A stretch of DNA of 12,754 nt. It comes from Bifidobacterium breve. Its GTDB lineage: Bacteria > Actinomycetota > Acidimicrobiia > IMCC26256 > PALSA-555. Below the pieces are notes generated by a model. It did no database searches and was not told where the DNA came from. It was given only the letters and a program-made list of their open reading frames with translations. Numbering within the stretch: the stretch's first letter is position 1; the number at the start of each line of letters is the position of its first letter. This document shows, in pieces, positions 5,974-11,164 of this stretch. Location: contig CAMDCC010000056.1 in NCBI GenBank assembly GCA_945889545.1, positions 1 to 12,754 of the forward strand, given 5' to 3'. The position numbers and the translations under genes were made by a program.

Positions 5974-6741
5974 GTGGCGGCAGTGGTCACCATCGGCACC
6001 GTCGTGGCCGCAACCGCGCCGGCCGGCGCAGATGCATCCTCACGTACGACTGCGAGGTCCAAGCCGACTGGCGAGATCACCGTGTTCGCGGCATCGTCGC
6101 TGACCGAGGCGTTCACGCAGATCGGTGAAGACTTCTCGTCGAAGTACAAGAACACGAAGGTGACGTTCAACTTCGGCTCGTCGTCCACGTTGGAGGCGCA
6201 ACTCGAACAAGCGGCTCCCGGTGATGTGTTCGCCTCGGCCGACACCACCAACCTCGGCAAGCTCGACGCGGCCGGCGGCGTGAGTGGCGCGTCCATTGTG
6301 TTCGTGCGTAACCGCCTCGAGATCGCGGTCGAACCCGGGAACCCGAAGAACATCAAAACGCTCGCCGACACCCTGAAGAACGACGTGCTGCTCATCCTGT
6401 GCGCGCCAGAGATCCCATGCGGGAAGTACGCGCTCCTGGCGTACGAGAACATGGACCTCGAGGTGCCCACGGTACCGACGGGATTGACCGCAAAGGACAC
6501 CCTCGCCAAGGTCATCTTCGGTGAGGCCGATGCCGCAGTGGTGTACGTCACCGACATCAACGCCGCGTCGCCCGACGTCGACGGCGTGAAGATCGCCAAG
6601 GTCGACAACGTGATCGGCGAGTACGCGATCGCCGTCGTGAAGGCCACTACGAACCCACCGACGGCCAAGTTGTTTGTGAAGTACGTCACGTCCAAGGCTG
6701 GGCAGGCCACGTTGAAGCGGCACGGGTTCCTCGCACCCTGA
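5974..6741 (+). CDS. modA: Molybdate ABC transporter substrate-binding protein
   Basis: ModA captures molybdate (or tungstate) outside the membrane and delivers it to ModB. From GTG 5974 the frame gives 255 residues: a hydrophobic export segment ending in PAGADA, then the class II binding-protein fold starting EITVFAASSLTEAF (34-47). The oxyanion-binding positions are visible as AASS (39-42), GSSS (68-71), GDVFASAD (83-90) and AVVYVTD (188-194). Two cysteines (C143, C149 in CAPEIPC) may form a disulfide. There is no lipobox, unlike many Gram-positive ModA proteins. From GTG 5974 the signal peptide lacks its positive n-region. The in-frame codons just upstream would supply it (ATC 5956, then two Arg), and GAAGTGGG sits 5 bases before that ATC. 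The real start may thus be 5956, as a rare ATC or a miscalled ATG. The modB start lies 2 bases after the stop. Confidence 0.93.
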   Translation: MAAVVTIGTVVAATAPAGADASSRTTARSKPTGEITVFAASSLTEAFTQIGEDFSSKYKNTKVTFNFGSSSTLEAQLEQAAPGDVFASADTTNLGKLDAAGGVSGASIVFVRNRLEIAVEPGNPKNIKTLADTLKNDVLLILCAPEIPCGKYALLAYENMDLEVPTVPTGLTAKDTLAKVIFGEADAAVVYVTDINAASPDVDGVKIAKVDNVIGEYAIAVVKATTNPPTAKLFVKYVTSKAGQATLKRHGFLAP

Positions 6742-6743
6742 CG

Positions 6744-7535
6744 ATGCTCACGAAACGGGACCGGCCCCCGGCGCTCGCGGTCGCGCTCGCGGCCGTCGCC
6801 ATCGCGTTCTTCGTGCTTCCCCTCTTGGGGATGCTTCTCCGTGCCCCATGGTCCGAACTCGGGGGATTGCTCTCGGATCAGGCCACGCGTGACGCGCTCC
6901 GGCTGTCGCTCGAATGCTCGCTCGCGGCGACTGTTCTCACCATCGTGTTCGGCATCCCGTTGGCATGGGTGCTCGCCCGTGTGGAGTTCCCTGGTCGCCG
7001 TCTCGCGCGTGCGTGCGTGCTGCTTCCGATGGTGCTCCCGCCGGTGGTGGGCGGCCTTGCATTGTTCCTCGCCTTCGGGCGCCGAGGCATCGTCGGGGAG
7101 TACCTCGACGACTGGTTCGGCGTCACGTTGCCGTTCACCACCGGCGGCGTCATCGTCGCCGAGGTCTTTGTCTCCATGCCGTTCTTTGTCATCACGGTGG
7201 AAGCCGCGCTCCGAGGGTTCGACCACCGTTATGAAGACGCGGCCGCCACGCTCGGTGCCAGTCGCTGGACTCGGTTCCGGCGGGTCACGCTTCCGTTGAT
7301 CGCTCCGTCGGTCATCGCGGGTGCCGCGTTGGCCTGGGCCCGTGCCTTGGGCGAGTTCGGCGCCACGATCACCTTCGCGGGCAACCTCAGCGGCAAGACC
7401 CAGACGATGCCGCTCGCAATCTTCCTCAAGTTCGAAGTCGGTGACCTCGACGGCGCAATCGCGCTCGGTCTCGTGTTGGTCGCTGTGTCGCTCATCGTGC
7501 TCGTGTCGCTCCGCGACCATTGGCTCCGGGCATGA
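6744..7535 (+). CDS. modB: Molybdate ABC transporter permease
   Basis: This 263-residue integral membrane protein forms the channel through which molybdate passes. It has about five or six hydrophobic helices (near 11-33, 54-78, 88-110, 132-152, 184-202 and 236-256). The cytoplasmic EAA loop that docks on the ATPase is clear at 164-188 (EDAAATLGASRWTRFRRVTLP). ALGEFGATITFAGN (201-214) is a hallmark of ModB/CysT-type permeases. ATG 6744 is 2 bases after the modA stop, and the stop overlaps the modC start in ATGA (7532-7535), so translation is coupled. The length is slightly above the usual 225-260. Confidence 0.95.
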   Translation: MLTKRDRPPALAVALAAVAIAFFVLPLLGMLLRAPWSELGGLLSDQATRDALRLSLECSLAATVLTIVFGIPLAWVLARVEFPGRRLARACVLLPMVLPPVVGGLALFLAFGRRGIVGEYLDDWFGVTLPFTTGGVIVAEVFVSMPFFVITVEAALRGFDHRYEDAAATLGASRWTRFRRVTLPLIAPSVIAGAALAWARALGEFGATITFAGNLSGKTQTMPLAIFLKFEVGDLDGAIALGLVLVAVSLIVLVSLRDHWLRA

Positions 7536-8590
7536 CCTTGCAGGCAGCGATCCAAGTCTCTCTCGGCGAGCTGAACCTCGATGTCGAGATCACGGCCGCC
7601 GACGGTGAGACCGTTGTCGTGCTCGGGCCCAATGGTGCGGGGAAGACCACGCTGTTGCGCGCCATCGCCGGACTTGTGGCGATCGATGACGGGCGCATCA
7701 CGCTCGACGATGTAGTCCTCGACGAGCCGGCAACGAACACATGGATGCCCACCGAAACGCGCCCCATCGGAGTCGTCTTCCAGGACTACCTCCTTTTCCC
7801 GCATCTCAGCGCACTCGAGAACGTTGCGTTCGGGCTTCGTGCGCACGGTGTCGCTCGGAGCGTCGCGAGGGAACGGGCTCGCGAGCGCCTGGCGCACGTC
7901 GGGCTCAGCGAGCAGGCCGAAGCTCGCCCGGGCACCCTCTCGGGAGGGCAGGCGCAGCGGGTCGCGCTCGCTCGCGCACTGGTGCTCGAACCGCGTCTCC
8001 TGCTGCTCGACGAACCCCTCGCGGCACTCGACGCGACGACTCGCGTCGAGGTTCGGAGGGAGCTGCGCCGCGAGCTCGACGCCTTTGGCGGCGTGCGCAT
8101 CGTGGTGACTCACGATCCGATCGACGCGCTCGCGCTCGCCACACGGGTCGTAATCATCGAGCACGGACGGGTGCAACAAGCCGGCACGCTCGACGAGATC
8201 CGAACCCGACCGCGATCGCGCTTCATCGCCGATCTCGTCGGCGTCAACCTCTATCGCGGTGCTCTCACCGGTGATCGGCTACGAACCGCTGATGATGCGG
8301 AGATCGTCGTCGCCAATGACGATGAGGTCAGCGGTGATGTGTTCGCCGTGATCCATCCCGAAGCCGTGACGGTGCATATCGAAGCGCCGGTAGGCAGCTC
8401 CCGCAACGTTTGGAAGGGCACGATCCGCGACATCGACGGCCAGGGTCGTCGCGCCCGTCTCCACATCGACGGCCCCGTGCCGATCACCGCCGAGATCACC
8501 CAAGCCGCCCGATCGGCGCTTAGTCTCGAGGTGGGATCGAGCGTCTGGGTGAGCGTGAAAGCGACCGAGATCGCTACCTACGCGACCTGA
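7532..8590 (+). CDS. modC: Molybdate ABC transporter ATP-binding protein
   Basis: The 352-residue cytosolic ATPase powers ModB. The motifs run in order: Walker A GPNGAGKTT (32-40), Q-loop Q84, signature LSGGQ (136-140), Walker B LLLLDEP (156-162) and switch His H194. After residue 230 comes a C-terminal regulatory region ending in a TOBE/Mop-like barrel (about 290-348), which in ModC binds molybdate and can inhibit transport when the cell is replete. ATG 7532 overlaps the modB stop in ATGA; an in-frame TTG at 7520 is less likely. Its length matches ModC with one Mop domain. Sulfate or tungstate transport is possible for such ATPases, but the mod neighbours make molybdate the best call. Confidence 0.94.
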   Translation: MTLQAAIQVSLGELNLDVEITAADGETVVVLGPNGAGKTTLLRAIAGLVAIDDGRITLDDVVLDEPATNTWMPTETRPIGVVFQDYLLFPHLSALENVAFGLRAHGVARSVARERARERLAHVGLSEQAEARPGTLSGGQAQRVALARALVLEPRLLLLDEPLAALDATTRVEVRRELRRELDAFGGVRIVVTHDPIDALALATRVVIIEHGRVQQAGTLDEIRTRPRSRFIADLVGVNLYRGALTGDRLRTADDAEIVVANDDEVSGDVFAVIHPEAVTVHIEAPVGSSRNVWKGTIRDIDGQGRRARLHIDGPVPITAEITQAARSALSLEVGSSVWVSVKATEIATYAT

Positions 8591-8627
8591 CCTCATCTCC
8601 TGCTCACGATGACGCGGAATTCCCTGC

Positions 8628-8654
8628 GAGACTCAGGCGTCTCACTGGCGCCAG
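8628..8654. promoter_or_regulatory. Two inverted repeats between modC and the ferredoxin gene
   Basis: GAGAC (8628-8632) and GTCTC (8639-8643) flank a 6-base loop, and the perfect palindrome CTGGCGCCAG follows at 8645-8654, one base before the ferredoxin ribosome binding site. The first may end the mod message. The second could be an operator or could mask translation. There is no T run. The 77-base gap holds no other feature. Confidence 0.35.
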
Positions 8655-8667
8655 CGAAGGACTGTTC

Positions 8668-9063
8668 ATGTCAGGCATAGCGATCATTACCGAAGCGTGC
8701 ATCGATGTGAAAGACAAGGCGTGCGTCGATGTATGCCCGGTGCAGTGCATCTATGAGTACGACCCGGCCAAGGGGATCTTGTTCTCGGAGGTGGAAGCCG
8801 GGAACGGCGAGATCGAGAACCAGCATGCGCCGAGTCCCGACGCCATCGCCATCTTCGAGGATGCAGTCCTGTACGTGAACACCGAGGAATGCACCTCGTG
8901 TACTGCCTGCTACCAGCCCGATGTGTGCCCGGTGGGTGCGATCTACACCGAAGAGCTGGTGCCGGATGGCAGCGAGAAGTCGAAGTACAACGCCAACGAT
9001 CCCAACAAGGGCCACGACCACACGTTCTTCGTGCAGCACAGTCGGGATGTGTTCGCGGACTAA
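8668..9063 (+). CDS. Two-cluster ferredoxin (7Fe or 8Fe type)
   Basis: This 131-residue cytosolic electron carrier has two cysteine sets. The first is C11, C19, C23 and C27 (ACIDVKDKACVDVCPVQC), the C-x7-C-x3-C-x3-C arrangement of actinobacterial 7Fe ferredoxins, where C11 and C19 belong to a 3Fe-4S or 4Fe-4S centre. The second is C75, C78, C81 and C87 (CTSCTACYQPDVCP). Two things are unusual: the halves are separated by about 47 residues, with an inserted acidic loop, and the last gap is five residues instead of three. The C terminus after residue 95 is polar and His-rich (KGHDHTFF). GAAGG (8656-8660) lies 7 bases before ATG. The stop overlaps the stop of the convergent nuclease gene. It could feed electrons to the nearby Rieske oxygenase, but it is on the other strand and no reductase is present, so that link is only a suggestion. 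Confidence 0.9.
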   Translation: MSGIAIITEACIDVKDKACVDVCPVQCIYEYDPAKGILFSEVEAGNGEIENQHAPSPDAIAIFEDAVLYVNTEECTSCTACYQPDVCPVGAIYTEELVPDGSEKSKYNANDPNKGHDHTFFVQHSRDVFAD

Positions 9064-9773
9064 GGCACCCGTACGGTCGCGACGATCGCGTGGTGATCGC
9101 TCACGGTGCCGGTGTCGACCACGCTCGCTGACTCGATGACGAGGCCGTCGACGGCGATGTAGTCGAGTTGCACCCTCGGCTGTTCAGCGGGGTAGGCCGG
9201 ACCGGTGTCGGCGACGGTGTACCCCGCAGCCGTGAGGATCGGTGCAGCTCGCGGTGGCTGCATGTTGAAGTCACCGATGAGCACGCGGGGGCCGGGTCGA
9301 GCCGAGAGCAGTTCGAGCAGCGCCCGCAGCTGATCGGGTGCCTCATTCGGTAGATGGTGCAAGCGCTTCGGGTGGTGTTGGAGATGCGTGACCGCGACCG
9401 TCAACGCGATTCCTTGCACTTCCACGCGCGCCAGGATCGCGGCGCGGAGTTGCTGTTTCGTGTCGCTCCCTGGCAGGCGGATCACCTCGTTCTCGATGAT
9501 CTCGCCCCGCACGATCAGCGCGTTGCCGTATTGGCCGCGGATGATTCGGCGATGGGTCGGCCCGTACACCATCTTGCACTGCAAGCCGCTCGCCACGGCG
9601 CCGGCCTGATCGGCGAAACCCGACCGCCGCTGCCGACGATCGACCTCTTGCAGGCCGAGGATGTCTGCATCCAGCGGCGTGCAGGCGTCGACCAGCGGCG
9701 GTAGCTCAGCGCGACCACCCAGCCGACCGCCCTGGATGTTGAAGCTGGCGATGCGCAGCGATTCGTTGCTCAC
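9060..9773 (-). CDS. Endonuclease/exonuclease/phosphatase family protein
   Basis: The 237-residue protein has the four-layer fold of the EEP superfamily, metal-dependent phosphodiesterases that include exonuclease III, DNase I and sphingomyelinases. Catalytic landmarks appear in order: FNIQGG with N12, LGLQEVD with metal-binding E43, VTHLQH with H130, IGDFNMQP with D168 and N170, LDYIAV with D204, and SDHHAI with D226 and H227. All expected residues are present, so it should be active on a phosphodiester, either nucleic acid or lipid. No signal peptide or membrane segment is seen. Its GTG start (9773-9771) overlaps the TGA of the Rieske gene by three bases within GTGA, so it is translated from the same message. 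Its stop (9062-9060) lies inside the stop region of the convergent ferredoxin gene. Pairing with an oxygenase is unusual and the substrate is unknown. Confidence 0.9.
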   Translation of the reverse strand: MSNESLRIASFNIQGGRLGGRAELPPLVDACTPLDADILGLQEVDRRQRRSGFADQAGAVASGLQCKMVYGPTHRRIIRGQYGNALIVRGEIIENEVIRLPGSDTKQQLRAAILARVEVQGIALTVAVTHLQHHPKRLHHLPNEAPDQLRALLELLSARPGPRVLIGDFNMQPPRAAPILTAAGYTVADTGPAYPAEQPRVQLDYIAVDGLVIESASVVDTGTVSDHHAIVATVRVP

Positions 9774-11053
9774 AATTTCAGGTATTCGTCAATGACTGTG
9801 TGCATGTGGAGCACGTTCGACTCCTGGCGAGGGTTGAGTCGCAGCCCGGTGAAGCCGCGCGCTTTCATCCCGGTCTGCACCTCGAGCATGTTGGTGTAGT
9901 CCTGGTTCGTGATGAGGCCCCAGTCGCGGTCGCGCCAGTCCTCGAAGACGCGGTGCTCCGGCATCGTCCAGGACTCATCCGGACGTGGCCACTCGAGCAC
10001 CCAGGTGTCCTTGATTGCGCTGTCGGGATCGAGGCCGTTGGGCCGGACGCGAAACAGGATGGCGCTGCCCGGGTACACGGGTCCCACGAAGTTCGGGAAC
10101 CAGTACACGTCGTCGGCGCTCGTCATCTGCTCCACGTCGAAGCCGGAGACGTCGAAGCCGCGTGAACGCAAGAGCTCCATGCGGCGCTGCTGAAAGCGGC
10201 CGAGCAGCTCTCCTCGCGGAAGGTTCGCGGCGCGCAGCTCCTCGACGACCGCACGCTCATCGGCGAGGAATGCGCCACCAAGTCCCTCAACCATGCCCGC
10301 CAGGATCTGTCCCTCGTCCCACTCGCCGTCGGCGAGGTCGAGGCGTGGGCTCGGCCGAAGCACGCGGCGCGCGTTCGGCAGCCGTCCGTAGTGCGAGTGC
10401 TTGCCGAGCTGCTCGTATTCGATCGTTGTGTCGTCGGTCCACGGCAGGATCTGTGGGTGCGTGCCCTGCACGTGGTACGCCTCGTTGAACGCGTCGACGA
10501 CCACCTTCCAGTTCGCGGGGAGTACCGTCGTGAGATACGAGCGCAGGCGCATGTCCTCCATGCGGTACGGAGCGAGCAGATCAGGGAGCGGGTCGAGAAA
10601 GTCGAGCAGCGGCTCGGCATCGGGATCGAGGTTCACGTACACGAACCCACCCCAACGCTCGACCCGCACCGCCGGAAGGCACATGCCCGCAGGCATCTCA
10701 CCGAACTCTTCGCGGTCGACGACGTGGGTGAGGCGGCCGTCGAGGGAGTAGCACCACGAGTGAAAGCGGCATTGGATCGTGCCATTCTCGAAGTGACCGC
10801 GACCCTCACCGAGACGGGTGCCGCGGTGTAGGCATGCGTTGTACGAAGCGGTGATCGTGTCGGGAGCGGATCTCACAACCAGGATCGACTGGTCGCCGAT
10901 CATGTACTCGATGTAGTCACCCACTTCGCCGAGCTCTTCCTCGCGGCAGGCGACCTGCCACACGCGCGACCACAACCGGTCCATCTCGAGGGTGAGGAAC
11001 TCGGGCGACGTATAGCGCTCCTTCGGGACGAACCCGTCGTCGCGCACGTGCAT
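9770..11053 (-). CDS. Rieske non-heme iron oxygenase, alpha (catalytic) subunit
   Basis: This 427-residue cytosolic protein would hydroxylate an aromatic, aliphatic-ring or similar substrate with O2 and electrons from a reductase or ferredoxin. The N-terminal Rieske domain carries C74-x-H76 (ACLHRGTR) and C95-x2-H98 (CRFHSW). The catalytic domain contains DAFNEAYHVQGTH with bridging D187 and iron ligands H194 and H199; the third ligand is D385 in ITNQDYTNM. Length is typical for this family. The frame stays open far upstream (to 11575) into the divergent ligase gene. ATG 11053 is chosen because TACATT (minus strand, 11065-11060) stands 6 bases before it and the protein family begins there; no ribosome binding site is seen. 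It probably needs a reductase not found in the window. The substrate cannot be read; carnitine, aromatic acid or steroid oxygenases are all possible. Confidence 0.9.
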   Translation of the reverse strand: MHVRDDGFVPKERYTSPEFLTLEMDRLWSRVWQVACREEELGEVGDYIEYMIGDQSILVVRSAPDTITASYNACLHRGTRLGEGRGHFENGTIQCRFHSWCYSLDGRLTHVVDREEFGEMPAGMCLPAVRVERWGGFVYVNLDPDAEPLLDFLDPLPDLLAPYRMEDMRLRSYLTTVLPANWKVVVDAFNEAYHVQGTHPQILPWTDDTTIEYEQLGKHSHYGRLPNARRVLRPSPRLDLADGEWDEGQILAGMVEGLGGAFLADERAVVEELRAANLPRGELLGRFQQRRMELLRSRGFDVSGFDVEQMTSADDVYWFPNFVGPVYPGSAILFRVRPNGLDPDSAIKDTWVLEWPRPDESWTMPEHRVFEDWRDRDWGLITNQDYTNMLEVQTGMKARGFTGLRLNPRQESNVLHMHTVIDEYLKL

Positions 11054-11059
11054 GTGTGC

Positions 11060-11065
11060 AATGTA
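11060..11065 (-). promoter_or_regulatory. Putative -10 box of the Rieske-EEP operon (leaderless)
   Basis: On the minus strand TACATT fits TAnnnT and ends 6 bases before the ATG at 11053. Transcription would begin about at the start codon. The palindrome at 11088-11110 starts where a -35 element would lie, so a protein bound there would contact or block polymerase. Confidence 0.4.
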
Positions 11066-11087
11066 GTGGTCGCCAAAGTGAGCGGTG

Positions 11088-11110
11088 GCAGCGCAGGTAC
11101 CCTGCGCTGC
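11088..11110. promoter_or_regulatory. Perfect 10+10 bp palindrome, putative operator of the divergent promoters
   Basis: GCAGCGCAGG (11088-11097) and CCTGCGCTGC (11101-11110) are exact reverse complements with the 3-base spacer TAC. The palindrome lies in the 111-bp gap between the Rieske gene and the ligase gene and is well placed to control both. A TetR- or GntR-type dimer could bind it, but no regulator gene is in the window. It does not resemble the KstR or KstR2 sites known for steroid genes. On the plus strand TACCCT (11098-11103) could serve as a -10 box for the ligase. A hairpin is the alternative reading. Confidence 0.6.
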
Positions 11111-11132
11111 AGCGAACGGGGCCCGAGCGGCC

Positions 11133-11147
11133 CGGCGCGCAGCGCCG
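11133..11147. repeat. Second short inverted repeat in the divergent region
   Basis: CGGCGC (11133-11138) and GCGCCG (11142-11147) surround the spacer GCA. It has the same 3-base spacer as the longer palindrome, and the centres are 41 bases apart, close to four helical turns. The arms differ, so this may be chance in GC-rich DNA. Confidence 0.35.
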
Positions 11148-11164
11148 AGAGCGGGGAGCAGGAG

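Noticed and set aside
5511..7520. 669-codon minus-strand frame across the mod operon
   Set aside because: It is antisense to the regulator, modA and modB, all firmly identified by motifs. It has no start signal or family features of its own.
7520..7531. TTG start of modC four codons upstream
   Set aside because: The ATGA overlap with modB at 7532 is the usual coupling arrangement and the family begins there.
11054..11164. KstR or KstR2 steroid-regulator site
   Set aside because: I looked because of the FadD19-like ligase, but the palindrome is GC-rich with a 3-base spacer and does not match the AAC-GTT or CAAG-CTTG type cores I know for those regulators.
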